Positions 35,381-46,122 are shown, numbered from the stretch's first letter. The stretch is DNA of 64,000 nucleotides from Hyaloraphidium curvatum (GCA_025558095.1 JAIVFI010000021.1:62001-126000); one strand, 5' to 3'. A program made the numbers and translations. The notes: a model not told the origin generated them from the letters alone.

Positions 35381-37620
35381 TCAGAGCTTCGCAGGAGGCA
35401 GGTTGATGCCCAGCTTGCCCTCCTTCAGAAGTGCAACGACCTCGGTCTTGAGATCCTTCTGCACAAGGAGACAAACATCGGCACAAGCAAAGGCGGAATC
35501 AACGCCATCCTTACCTTCAAGACCTTCTGAGTAGCGTTCTTGGGCAAGCTCTCCGTCTTGAAATGGACGTAGGTCGGCACCTTGAACTGGGCAATCCGCG
35601 ACTGGCAGTGGCGGATCACAGCTTCCGCGTCGGCCTTGTATCCGTCCTTCATCTTGACGATCGCGGCCACCTCCTCGCCCAAGCGCGGGTGCGGAACCCC
35701 GACGACCGCAGCTTCCTCTACTCCCGGCATCAGCATGATCGCATCCTCGACTTCAACGGAGTAAATCTGTGGGAAACGGATGAGAGCGAGCAGAAGCGGT
35801 TCACCGGCACCACTCAAATTCTCTCCAGCTCTGATGAGCACGTCTTTTGCGCGGTCCAGCTGGCGAACGAAGCCGTCAGAATCCATGGTGCCGAGGTCCC
35901 CGGTCCTCAGCCAGCCCGTCGGCGTGATCGTCTCGGCCGTCGCCTTCGGGTTCTTGTAGTACTCCTTCATGACGTTCACGCCGCGTACCCAGATCTCCCC
36001 GATCGTGCCGAGGGGCACGGAGATTGGGGGCTCGGCGGTGAGGGCGCCGGGCGGCAGGTCCGTGGGGGCGATGACGACTTCGTTCACGGGGGAGGCCAAT
36101 CCGATCGAGTCTTGCCGGATGAAGTAATCCTCAGCTGGCGGATAAGATCGTAGTCAGAAACTGATGGTGCGAATAGCACAGGGTGCGTCCTAGCCGGCCG
36201 CGGCGCGCCTCTGCCCACCCTCCCGCCGGAGTTGAAGACGCACATCGTCGCGGACGCCGACAAGCGCGCAACAACTTACCAGCGTTCATTATAACAAAAC
36301 CATTTGTCTCCGTCAATCCGTATCCGTTCAGGCCCTTGTACCCGTCTCCGACCCAGCGCTTGTCGACCTTTGGCAGCAGCCGCTCGACGGTCTCGACCAG
36401 CTCTTTGGGCGCCGGCGCCCCGCCGCCTCCAACCGACTCGATCCGCGCCAGCAGCTCCGGGTTGTTGAGGAGCTTCGGGTGCGACAGCAGAGTCAAGCTT
36501 TGGTAAGGCACGCCGCCGAGCCCCGTGAGCTTGTGCTTGACGGCAATGTCGAGCACGACCCCGGCGTCCCATCGGCTCATGATGATCACAAGAGATCCGG
36601 CCAGCGTGTTCGGAATCAGATTGCAATGGAGCCCCCCGACGTGGAACATGGGCGTGCCGATCAGCGAGGCGCGCTGCTCCGTCACGGGGGCGGGCGGCGC
36701 CTCGCCGCGGCGGAGGAAGCCGCGGAGCGGGAGGGCCGCCATCGTGAAGATGTTGGTCAGGGCTCCCCGATGGGTTTGAACGGCTCCCTTTGGGAAGCCA
36801 GTAGTGCCTGAAGTGAACAGGATCACGGCTTCATCGTCTTCGGCGATGCTGGCCTCCGGCGGGTCGGCAGAGGGACCGGGTTGGGCCACCAGGTCGCCGT
36901 ACGGGGCAACCTTGGCCCCAAACCCGTGCTTGGGGATGCTGCCGGTGACAAAGACCTTTTCCAGCTTCCCCTTGAAGAGCGCGTCCAGGTAGCTGCCGCT
37001 GCCGTCCTCCTGCTTCGTCAGCAGCCGTTCGAGCCGTTCGTCGTCGGCGAGGAGGATCTTGACGTCCGCCAGATCGATGCAGTAGTGCAGCTCCCGTGCC
37101 AGAAGCCAGGAATTCACGGCGACGAGCACAGCTCCGATCGACGTGGCTGTCGGCGCGAGACAGTCGGTAACTCCTTGACGAACAGACCGCGCAAGGACGT
37201 ACCGGCCCAGAACCAGAGCGCCCACTCGATGCTGTTCTTGCTGCACACGGCGACCTTGTCGCCCTTCTTGACGCCGAGCCCCTTCAGCGCCCACATGAGC
37301 CGGACGACCTCTTCTTTGGCCTGGGCGTAGGTCACGGTCCGGAGCGACCCCCTCGCCGCTTCCTCGTCGAACGCCCGGGGATTCCCGCTGTACAACTTCA
37401 GGTACGCCCGGTCCGCGAACGCCGCCGTGGCACCAAAGAACACGGCGCGCATCGTCGGCGGCAGGTTCTTGTAGGCCTTCAGCGGGGGGCAGAGCGAATC
37501 GCGGAAGGGCAGTTTGACCTGGTGCGTCTCCAGGGGGCTGCCGGGCGCAGTGATGATCGCGTTGGCCTGCGCCGGGGTGACTTTCGGCTGGAAGGGCGGG
37601 AGGCTCGCGTTCGCAGCCAT
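35381..37620 (-). CDS. Peroxisomal acyl-CoA synthetase / AMP-dependent ligase
   Basis: Four exons (37203-37620, 36280-37146, 35515-36134, 35381-35458), 1983 nt, 660 aa. The enzyme activates a carboxylic acid to acyl-AMP and then acyl-CoA. Motifs: P-loop ILFTSGTTGFPKGAVQTH, GYGLTETNG, hinge WLRTGDLGTMDSDGFV and the catalytic Lys in LPKNATQKVLK. The last exon ends PPAKL; AKL is an accepted PTS1, so peroxisomal import is likely. The protein resembles fungal 4-coumarate-CoA-ligase-like or medium-chain synthetases; substrate unknown. Between RAGEN and IYSVEVEDAIM there is a 51-nt in-frame insert (35767-35817) that looks like an intron with a damaged donor (see findings). Confidence 0.92.
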
Positions 37621-37918
37621 CGTAATCCCGGGATTCGCGCGGAGACTCGGGGGATCGCCTGAGAAGTTATAACCCTTGCTCGGGGGAGACGGGGGTTCGC
37701 GAGGCGGGAGAATTGACTTCCCGATCGCCCGGAACATTCCACCTCACAGTCCAGACGAGCCTCCTCCGGCAAAGGCAATCCAGCTGATGCTCAGTGGTTT
37801 CTTATCATCATCCGTTCCCATCTGCCTTCTTCCGGTGGCAGTTCGGGGACGATTCCACCAAGAGCCAATCATGTAAACACCACGACGCCACCGGCCACCC
37901 GCTCAACCTTCAGACGCG
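37621..37918. promoter_or_regulatory. Divergent promoter region
   Basis: The 298 bp between the acyl-CoA synthetase start and the next plus-strand ATG must hold promoters for both genes. The sequence is less GC-rich than its flanks. No specific box was assigned. Confidence 0.4.
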
Positions 37919-38882
37919 ATGGGCAACCCCGCTCCCCCTCCATCGCCCACCTTCCCGGCCAGCCTGGGCCCGTACCCCTCCGAATCCCTCTGGGAGCGCG
38001 CGTGGGAGTTCCACGGCAAGCACGGTGGGCCTCGCGCGCCGTCCTCGGCGGAGCGGCGCGCTGACGCGGTGCAGCGCCGGGCGTGGCAAAGTACCTCTCC
38101 GCGATCGTGCTGCTGCCTCCCAACGCGAGGAACGCGGGGCTGCACCCGGCGGTGCTGGCCCGTTTGGCGGGCAAGTTCGCGGAGGTGCGGATCGTCGCCG
38201 CCCCGGGCACTGGACCCCTGCCGTCAGAGCTGCCGGGCAACGCGGCCCTCGATGCGGACTTTGCGCAGTGGGAAAATCTCTCCGAGCACGCCGGCTTGCG
38301 GCGGTGGGACGTGGCGGTGGTCCCGGAGTGCTGGGAGGCGCTGGATCCCGGGATGCTCGCCCGGGGGGGCACGTTCGAGGGCGAGGGGGTGCTCCTGCGG
38401 TGCGTCTAGCTGCGCGTCGAGCGGAAATGCGATTCGCGGTCTGACCCCGCGGCAGCGAGATCCGCAGGCTGCTCCGGCCCGCCCCCGAGGGCACCCTGCT
38501 CGCCTACTCGCACCCCTTCCCACTCTTCCACGGGGACCAGAAGCTCTCGGACCTCGTTGTTGCGCTGTTTGCGCTGTGGTACCCCGAGCAGCCGCCGTGG
38601 AGGTCGGCTTTGGAAAGGCTTTGGGATGGTCTGCCGGTCGCGCGCGCGTGGACGAGGGGGGTCGAAGAGCGGTGGGAGTTTCCGACCGAGGTGAGGACGC
38701 CGCTGTTCGCGCCGGAGCGGTACTCCGCGCGGGAGGTGGAGGAGTGGGCGCGGGGCAGGCCGGAGTGGAAGGGGAGCGAGGCCGAGGAGGGCATTTTGAG
38801 GCAGATGCTGGATGCGGTCGGGGACGAGGGCGCGGAGCTCGAGATCCCGTGCATGCTGTGCGCGGCCAAGTACGAGAGATGA
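37919..38882 (+). CDS. Hypothetical soluble protein
   Basis: Three exons (37919-38024, 38075-38399, 38456-38882) total 858 nt, 285 aa. The N-terminus is GPYPSESLWERAWEFHGKH, joined to VAKYLSAIVLLPPNARNAG, a Rossmann-like VRIVAAPGTG and WDVAVVPECWEAL. The last exon has GTLLAYSHPFPLFHGDQKLS and an acidic helical C-terminus. The alternating strand-helix pattern suggests a small alpha/beta enzyme, but no family is recognised. Intron phases agree. It is convergent with the F-box-like gene at 38984. Confidence 0.6.
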
Positions 38883-38983
38883 TGCGGGTATTCTATACAG
38901 CTAGCTACACGGTCAGAGACGCGTCAAAGATGTCTCGATGCCCAGATGGATGCCCAAAAAACCCCAGTAACGCAATCCCCCGA

Positions 38984-40663
38984 TCACCACCTCCTCGTCT
39001 TCCTCTTCTTCTTGGCGGGCCCGGCCTGCCGCTCCTTCTGCTCCTTGCTCCCCGCCAGCAGCGCCCTCTGCACCGCCGACACCCTCCTCCTCCCCCTCTG
39101 CCGCTCCCCCACGGACCGCTCCTGCAGGAGCTCCTTCCACCCCGCAAAGTCCGCGTCCGAGAACCCGCCGGGCCTGATCGTGCGGAAGAAGGGCAGGAAC
39201 TCGCCGTGGTTGGGCGTCGCCAGGGCGACGCAGAAGACGGTCTCCATGGAGAAGCACTGCAGCGGGAGCAGCTCCTCGAGGTTCCAGCGCGAAAGCGGAC
39301 CCATGCCCGCGCCCCGCTCCGCGACCCACGCGTCCGCGAGCCGCGCGACGAACCCGGCAAAGTACCGCGGGAGGTGCCTCCCCCTGTCCACCGCCGCGAT
39401 GCACCTCTTGAGCTCCTCCGCCCCTTCGTCCCCGGGGTCCGCGAGCACCGCCGGCACCACGCTCCCCTGGAACAGGTCCGCCACCCTCGCCGCGGCCTCG
39501 AACCCGTGCCGGCGGTACCCCATCCCCAGCTCCGCCGCGTGCATTGCGATGCGCGCCAGACGCTCGTATCCCCCGGGCAGCGGGAAGTGCTCCCTCGTCG
39601 CGATGCCGCGGAGGATGTCGGCCGTGGGGGCGGCGTCGTCCTCGGCCTCCGAGTCGCTGTCGTCCCCGCGGATCTGGTCGGCGGCGGCCTCGACGATGGC
39701 GGCGATGGTGTCGGGGGCGACGGCGCCGGGGTCGCGGAGCAGCGGGAGGAGGAGGGCGGGGAGGCGGTCCGGCTGGAGGTGCCATGCGCGCACGGTCGAG
39801 AGAACCTGCCAGTACTGCGAGGCCGAGAAGCCCGGCACGGGGCCGGCGGTCGGTGCAAGGAGGGGCACGGGGAGCGGGTGGTGCGGGCGCAGCGAGTGCA
39901 GCAGGCCTTCGAGCTCGGGCGAGGCCGAGAAGAGCGGGAAGCGCCGGAGGAAGGCGGCCAGGTGGTCCGGCGGGGGCTCGTAGCGCCAGCGGTAGCGGTG
40001 CGACGACTCGGGGGCCCACAGCGAGCGGCCGAGCTCCAGGAAGGCGCGCATGGGGCCTTTGGAGAGGCGGCCGTCGAAGCGGGCGACGAGGTCGATGGCG
40101 CACTCGCGGAAGCGCGACGGGCCGGGCTCCGAGTACGAGGCGGGCTCGGACTCTGTCCAGCCGCAGCGGTACAGACGGGCGGCGAACTCGACGAGGAATG
40201 CGACGGCGTTCCTGCCCGCGGGGTCGAAGCCGGCCGCGTCGAGCACGCGGGCGGCGGCGGCGGGCACGGTCACGTCCGGCGGCGGGATGCGCGGCTCGGG
40301 GGCGTCCTCCACGTCCTCCCAGTACTCGCGCACGGCGGTGTGCGTGATCGGGTGCGGCGACGCCCAGAAGCCGCGGTGCAGCGGGTGCGCGCGGGCGGCG
40401 GCCTGCAGCTCGCGGAGGTCGTCGGCGAGGGCGTGGGCGCCGCCCGCCGCCAGCAGCGCCCGGAAGCGGGCATTCGCGTAGGCAACAACCAAACAACGCA
40501 TGCCGCGCGAGGCGAGCCGGGTGTCGAGGTACAGGTCGGGCAGCGCCGCGTGGTGCAGCACGCGGAAGAGCACCGCGGGCGGGAGCGCGGACAGCGCCCC
40601 GCAGCCCGGCGCGCCGGCCCGCGCCGTGTCGGCGGGCACCGTCGGCACAGGCATGGCGTCCAT
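38984..40663 (-). CDS. F-box-like protein, inverted paralog A
   Basis: Single exon, 559 aa. N-terminal F-box-like segment GALSALPPAVLFRVLHHAAL followed by LYLDTRLASRGMRCLVVAYA. It aligns along its whole length with the gene at 40863 on the other strand: DDLRELQAAARAHPLHRGFW ASPHPITH versus DDLREIQAVARLHAVHARHW ASPNPVTH; both share VEFAARLY-(T/C)-W, SRFRE-A-DLV-RFDGRL and the C-terminal block. The end is highly basic (PAKKKRKTRRW), consistent with a nuclear localisation signal. SCF adaptor function is suggested only by the N-terminal motif. Confidence 0.72.
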   Translation of the reverse strand: MDAMPVPTVPADTARAGAPGCGALSALPPAVLFRVLHHAALPDLYLDTRLASRGMRCLVVAYANARFRALLAAGGAHALADDLRELQAAARAHPLHRGFWASPHPITHTAVREYWEDVEDAPEPRIPPPDVTVPAAAARVLDAAGFDPAGRNAVAFLVEFAARLYRCGWTESEPASYSEPGPSRFRECAIDLVARFDGRLSKGPMRAFLELGRSLWAPESSHRYRWRYEPPPDHLAAFLRRFPLFSASPELEGLLHSLRPHHPLPVPLLAPTAGPVPGFSASQYWQVLSTVRAWHLQPDRLPALLLPLLRDPGAVAPDTIAAIVEAAADQIRGDDSDSEAEDDAAPTADILRGIATREHFPLPGGYERLARIAMHAAELGMGYRRHGFEAAARVADLFQGSVVPAVLADPGDEGAEELKRCIAAVDRGRHLPRYFAGFVARLADAWVAERGAGMGPLSRWNLEELLPLQCFSMETVFCVALATPNHGEFLPFFRTIRPGGFSDADFAGWKELLQERSVGERQRGRRRVSAVQRALLAGSKEQKERQAGPAKKKRKTRRW

Positions 40664-40862
40664 TCTGCCCGCGCGGGCCGGTGATGGCGCGCCGGGGTTT
40701 GCGGTGATTGGACGCCGAGTTCGCTCTAAGTGGTCTAAGCGCGGGGGCTAGGACTTCTGGGTTGAGAGGTCATTCGCTCGATTTGTGTTAGGCCTCTCAA
40801 CCAGTTCGCTAATCACTGCCCACCCTGAATCAATCTCCGGCTCCCTCCCGCGCCGCACCACG
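40664..40862. promoter_or_regulatory. Bidirectional promoter between paralogs
   Basis: This 199-bp gap separates the ATGs of two divergent paralogous genes. It contains a relatively AT-rich core (about 40740-40800). It is likely to drive both copies. Confidence 0.45.
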
Positions 40863-42587
40863 ATGTCCGAGCACCGCTACCCCACGCGGTCGCGGGCCAA
40901 GCTCCTCCGCGCCGCCTCTCCCGCCCCCGCCGCGGCCCCTCCGCCGCCCCCTTTGGAGCCCGGCCCGCCGTTCGGCACGCTCTCCGTCCTCCCCGCCGAG
41001 CTGCTGCACCGCGTGCTCGCCTTCCTCCCGCCCTCATCGACCTACCTCGACCTCCGCCTGGCTTCCCGCGCCCTCCGCGCCCTCGCCGTCGCGCACCTCG
41101 AATCGCGCTGGCGGTCCTCGCTGGCCTCGCCCGACCCGACCGTGCTCCCCGACGACCTGCGCGAGATCCAGGCCGTCGCACGCCTGCATGCGGTGCACGC
41201 ACGGCACTGGGCCTCGCCCAACCCCGTCACGCACCGCACCGAGACGGGGGGCTACGGCACGGATCCCCTGGCCGACTGCGGACCCGCACCCCGGCCGGAC
41301 GTGACCCATCCCCCCGTCGCCGCCGCCATCCTGAGAAAATGCGGGTTCCAGCCGGAGGCCCCGGGCGGCGTGGGCATGCTCGTGGAGCTCGCGGCGCGGC
41401 TGTACGCGACCGCGTGGCACCACACCGAGCAGGGCTACAGCGGCACCCTCGCAAGGTCGAGGTACAGGGACAGGGCGATGGCGCTGGTGGGCGAGTTCGA
41501 CGGGTGCTTCGGGAGGAGGGGGATGCGGGCGCTGCTGGAGCTGGCGAGGCCGATGTGGGCGCCCGAGGGGAGCGGGTACGGCAGGAGGAGGGACCAGGAC
41601 GCCGCGTCTGCCTTGGTCGGGTTCCTGGGGCGGTTTCCCAAGTTTGTGGCGGATGCACAGGGGCTGGAGGCCGTGCTGCGCGGGTGCACGGGTTCGGGGT
41701 TCACCGCGAACCAGCTGTGGCTCACCCTGGCGGGCGTGCAGCGGTGGTCTCCGGAGGGCAGCGCGACGCATTTCGCACGCATGCTGGCCGACGCACCCGC
41801 CGTGGGGCCCGAGGTCGTCTCGCGCATCGTGCAGCAGACGGTGGGCGCCAAGCGCGCCGGGATCCACTCGACCGTGACCACGGGCGAGGACTGCGCCCTG
41901 TTCGCCGCCGCGAGAGACGCGCTCGCGGGCTTCGCAACCCGCGCCAACTTCCCCGGCGAGGGCGGGCTCGTCCGCCTCTCCCACATCGCGATGCTCGTCT
42001 CGGACACGGGGGCCGGGTTCCGCCGCCCCGGGCTGGGCATGGAGCGGTTCGCGGAAATGTTCGCCGAGATCGTAGCGCCCTGCCTCGACGGCGAGCCCGT
42101 TGAAGAGGCGGCGGAGGAGCTGCGGAGGTGCACGGCCGCGGTGAGGGAGATCCTCCACGGGACGGGGGGCCGCGTCGCGCCGCGGGTGCTCGGCGGGGCC
42201 GTCAGGGCCTACGGGAGCTTCGCCGCCAGGCTGCTCGACATCTTCGCCGCCCTCCCCCCGCCCGATCCGGACGTCCCCGCGCGGGGCGTCGCCCGCTTCC
42301 GCCCCGCGGACCTCTTCCCCGCCGCCGCCTTCACCTCCGACGCCATCTTCCATACCGTCTCCCAGACCGACGCCTGGCCCGCCCTCGCGGACCTGTGGCG
42401 GGGCAACCGCCCCGGCGGGGGCGCGTGGTCGCGCCCCGATTTCGGCACCTGGCGGGCGCAGGTGATGGACCTGGCCCCCGAGGTCAGGAAGGAGGTGAGG
42501 AGGAGGCTGCCGCTGCTGCAGGCGGCGCTGATGGGGGAGGAGCCGAGGGTCAGGGCGGTGGCGCAGGGGAGGAGGGGCAGGAGGTGA
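40863..42587 (+). CDS. F-box-like protein, inverted paralog B
   Basis: Single exon, 574 aa from the ATG at 40863 (an upstream ATG at 40785 is less likely). N-terminal RYPTRSRAKLL basic patch, then FGTLSVLPAELLHRVLAFLP and YLDLRLASRALRALAVAHL, an F-box-like helical pair. The rest aligns with paralog A: DDLREIQAVARLHAVHARHW, MLVELAARLYATAWHHTEQG, RDRAMALVGEFDGCFGRRGM, ALAGFATRANFPGEGGLVRL. It ends with a basic RRGRR tail. The two genes are head to head, 199 bp apart. Intronless structure in a region of split genes is notable. Confidence 0.72.
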   Translation: MSEHRYPTRSRAKLLRAASPAPAAAPPPPPLEPGPPFGTLSVLPAELLHRVLAFLPPSSTYLDLRLASRALRALAVAHLESRWRSSLASPDPTVLPDDLREIQAVARLHAVHARHWASPNPVTHRTETGGYGTDPLADCGPAPRPDVTHPPVAAAILRKCGFQPEAPGGVGMLVELAARLYATAWHHTEQGYSGTLARSRYRDRAMALVGEFDGCFGRRGMRALLELARPMWAPEGSGYGRRRDQDAASALVGFLGRFPKFVADAQGLEAVLRGCTGSGFTANQLWLTLAGVQRWSPEGSATHFARMLADAPAVGPEVVSRIVQQTVGAKRAGIHSTVTTGEDCALFAAARDALAGFATRANFPGEGGLVRLSHIAMLVSDTGAGFRRPGLGMERFAEMFAEIVAPCLDGEPVEEAAEELRRCTAAVREILHGTGGRVAPRVLGGAVRAYGSFAARLLDIFAALPPPDPDVPARGVARFRPADLFPAAAFTSDAIFHTVSQTDAWPALADLWRGNRPGGGAWSRPDFGTWRAQVMDLAPEVRKEVRRRLPLLQAALMGEEPRVRAVAQGRRGRR

Positions 42588-42891
42588 TCTTCAAGGAGGG
42601 GGATGGTTGGTTGATGGAGTGGCGTTGGGCTTTCGACTGGGGGGATAGAGCGATGGATCACTGGGAGATCCACGGACAATGGTGGCACGCGACCATACCC
42701 ACAGATAATGAAATACAATCTTTCTTGAGTCCCGAGTGAGCGATCGGTGCTTGTTGCGGTGCCAGCATCGGAGCTGTGTCCGGCGGGGCTTGGAGCGTGC
42801 GCCGCCGCAGCGCCCCACTCGCAAGATCCCTTCCACCCCCCTGTCCTCAGCAACGTTTAAGAGCCCACCGCGGTCCTTTCCAAACACCGCG
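42588..42891. other. Intergenic, kexin promoter side
   Basis: This 304-bp gap lies between paralog B and the kexin ATG. No ORF of interest is seen. Confidence 0.45.
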
Positions 42892-45431
42892 ATGGCCGGC
42901 TCATCTTCCCGGACTGTGTTTAGCGGCGCGCCGCCGCCCGCGCCGCGGCTGCTGCCCGTGCTCGGGCTGCTGCTCGCGGCGCTCGCCGGCCTCGCGGCGG
43001 CCCAGCAGGTCGCCCCGGCAGACGCGGACGCCTTCTCCCGGCCGTACTACCTCGCCGTGGCCGCGCGCGCGCAGACCGCCCGCCGCGCGGGGCAGTCGTT
43101 CGCCGCCGCCGCCGCCCGCGAGACCTTTTCGGTGCGCACGGCGGGCGACCCGCGCGAGGCGCTCAAGGGCCTCGAGGCGCTCGGCTGCGACGTGCTCGGC
43201 ACCGTGGCCAACCTGGCCGACCAGTTCGCCGTCGAGTGCCCCGCGGGCATGCTGCAGAGGCGGGACGGCGCGGCGCCGGCGGGCATCGCGGAGATGGAGC
43301 TGCAGGTGCCCGAACAGCGCCTGTTCAGGCGGCGGCCCGTGCCCGAGAAGGACCAGTCGCGCTTCGATGCGCTGTCGGACGAGTGGAAGGAGCACCTGCG
43401 CGGGCGGATCGAGGAGATGGAGCGGGACGCGGCGCCGGTGCCTGCCGAGCGCCTCGCGAAAAGGACGGTGCTCTCGTCGGCGCAGGTGCAGGATGCGTGG
43501 ACGACGCTGGGGATCTCGGACCCGGGAATCAGGAGGCAATGGCATATCGTGCGTATCCCTTCGAACTCGCCTTCCTGTGCCTGCGGCTAACTGTCGCTCC
43601 TCCCTATGTGTTAGTACAACAACAACACGCCCGCGGCCGACATCAACGTCACGTCCGCCTGGGTCTCCGGCATCACCGGCACGGACTCGATCGTCTGCAT
43701 CATCGACGACGGCCTGGACAGCACCAACCCGGACCTCAAGGACAACTTCTACGTCGAGGGCTCGTGGGACTTCAACACCCCGTCGCAGGCCCCCCTCCCG
43801 CAGCCGCAGTCGGCAGAGGACAACCACGGCACGCGCTGCGCGGGCGAGGTGGCCGCGGTGCGCAACGACGTCTGCGGCGTGGGGGTGGCCTACGACGCCC
43901 GCGTCTCGGGCGTGCGCATCCTCTCGGGGCCGCTGACCAACGCCGACGAGGCCGCGGCGACAAACTACGAGTACCAGAAGAACCAGATCTACTCGTGCTC
44001 GTGGGGGCCGCCCGACGACGGGGAGAGCCTGGACAGGCCGACGTCGCTGTCGCAGAGGTCGTACATCGAGGCCGTGACAAACGGCCGCGGTGGCAAGGGG
44101 AACATCTACGTGTTTGCCGCTGGCAACGGAGGCGAGAAGTTCGACCACTGGTGGGTGGCCGGTTGCTTGCCGCTCTAGCTCGTCGAGCTAATGCCGACAT
44201 CACCCACAGCAACTTTGACGGCTTCGTCAACCAGATCTACACCATCGCCATCGCCTCGGTCGACTACATGAACCGCCACCCCTCGTACTCCGAGGCCTGC
44301 ACCGCGGTGCACGCCGTGGCCCCCTCCTCCCCCTCGCCCCAGTCGGGCCCCTCCATCTACACCTCGGACGCCATGCCCTCGCAGTGCACGGGCCAGCACA
44401 CGGGCACCTCGGCCTCGGCGCCGTTGGTCGCCGGCATCATGGCCCTGGCCCTGCAGGCCAACCCGGACCTGACCTGGCGCGACGCGCAGTACCTGATCGC
44501 CGAGACATCGGTCCCCGTCAACACCGCCGACGGCAGCTGGGACACCCTCGCCTCGGGCAAGCGATACTCGCCCAAGTACGGTTTCGGCCGCGTGGACGCC
44601 TTTGCGATGGTCGACACCGCGCGCAACTGGAAGAACGTCCCCGCGCAGACCTCGATCCCATACATCGGGCAGCAGGTCGGCAAGAGGATCCCGCACGGCG
44701 CGACCGGCGTCAGCGAGACCATCACCATCACCCCCGGCGCCGTCGCCGCGGCGCGCCTGGGGACGGTCGAGCACGTCCTCGTCTACGTGACGGTGACGCA
44801 CCCGACGCGCGGGCAGCTCAGCTACGAGATCGTTTCCCCCTCGGGCATCCGCTCGATCATCGGCGAGGCGCGGCCGTACGACGTCAGCTCCCAGGGCTTG
44901 TCCAACTGGACCTTCATGTCGCTCAAGTACTGGGGCGACCAGGCCGCGGGCGACTGGACCTTCACCATCCGTGACGAGATCGACGAGAGCAGGACTGGCG
45001 AGCTGGTCAGCTGGGGGCTGAAGATCTACGGCGCCCAGGGCGAGGGCGTCGTCTCGAGCGCCAGCACGCGGACGGCGGCCACCTCGTCGGGCTCGCTGAG
45101 CCGGACGACGACCAAGCGCGGCACCGTCATCGTGACCTCCGTCTCCAGCTCCGCCGCCGCGACGACCAAGAGCACCACGCGGAGCACGACCCGCAGCCGC
45201 ACGACCACCACCACCACCACGACCGAGGCCTCGCTGACCCCCACGCTGGCCGAGACCTCCACGACCACCAGCCGGACCACGCGGACGATCAACGTGACGA
45301 GCCCGATCGTGCCGACGACGGCGTCGCCGTCGCCGACGAGCAACAGGCCGAGCTCGTCGTCGGGGTCCAGGGCCGGGGTTGGGGGCGTGCTGCTGGCGGC
45401 GGGCGCCGCCGCGCTGGCTCTTGGGCTGTGA
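42892..45431 (+). CDS. Kexin-like proprotein convertase with GPI-type C-terminus
   Basis: Three exons (42892-43548, 43615-44150, 44210-45431), 2415 nt, 804 aa. A signal peptide (LPVLGLLLAALAGLAAAQ) is followed by a prodomain ending AERLAKR, a plausible autoprocessing site. The S8 catalytic domain has Asp in VCIIDDGLDSTNPDL, His in DNHGTRCAGE, oxyanion Asn in FAAGNGGEKFDHCNFDG and Ser in GTSASAPLVAGIMALALQA. The P-domain follows (ETITITPGAVAAARLGTVEH ... GDWTFTIRDE). The stalk is very Ser/Thr-rich, and the chain ends in a short hydrophobic tail (GVGGVLLAAGAAALALGL) with no cytoplasmic residues. Kexins cleave after KR/RR in the late Golgi. The ending predicts GPI anchoring instead of the usual TM plus tail. 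Confidence 0.93.
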
Positions 45432-45616
45432 GAGGCAGAGGAGAGGGGCGGGATGTGGTCTGTATCTGCTAGAATCTTTGTCATGGAGACGCATAGACTT
45501 GCACAGAATCGCACATGATGCTTCTGCGGCGTTCCAAGAGTCCGCGCCCAAAGATCATCCACTGCCGAGGGGCCTCGTGGTCCACTGCCGCCGGGCTAGT
45601 GCCACGTAGGAATCGT

Positions 45617-46122
45617 TCAGCGAGCTTTGATGATCCACTGCTTCTTGATTTCCTGCAGGACAAGCGAAACAACATCAGCGGGCAACCCGACTGACGGCGC
45701 CTCGCAGGCCCGCCTCCTTCCTCTTGGCCTTTTCCTCAGGCGTCATGCTGTCGTCCAGCTCCTTGTAGTCGATCCGCGAGCCGACGCGGAGGGTCCGGTC
45801 GTTGGCCAGCTGCTCGGCGAAGGTAGACGCGGCGCGTCGCCGGCGGCGGGCGGGATGCTCAGACCACGCGTCCTGGCGGCCGCCTGTGCCCCGTACCTTC
45901 TCGTACATCTTCCAGAGTCCGAGCGAGGCTCCGAAACCGACGGCGGCGAGGCTAAAGAGACGGCTTTAGACCTTCGAAGGGGCACCCGGCACGGTGAAGC
46001 CCCACAGAGCGGTGAGCTCCCAGTTCCTGTGCCCGAGGAGCGGCGTCAGCGGGACGGGGAGGAGGATAGAAAGCTTGTGAAACGTACTTGCGGAGGGCAC
46101 TGCGGGTGAGTATCCCAGGCAT
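45617..46122 (-). CDS. 86-aa single-TM protein from five short exons
   Basis: Exons 46088-46122, 46006-46026, 45897-45951, 45696-45809 and 45617-45652 sum to 261 nt, 86 aa. All junctions use GT-AG and close in phase: MPGILTRSALRKNWELTALL AAVGFGASLGLWKMYEK, then LANDRTLRVGSRIDYKEL, then GLRGAEIKKQWIIKAR. The N-terminus is basic and amphipathic, followed by one transmembrane helix and a charged C-terminal helix. That layout is typical of small inner-membrane mitochondrial assembly or accessory subunits, but I do not recognise the family. No single open frame reveals this gene; exon 2 is only 21 nt. Confidence 0.6.

Noticed and set aside
37919-40684. A 921-aa plus-strand open frame
   Set aside because: It is an antisense shadow of the F-box-like gene fused by chance to the small hypothetical gene; codon-level sequence is Arg/Gly/Pro noise.
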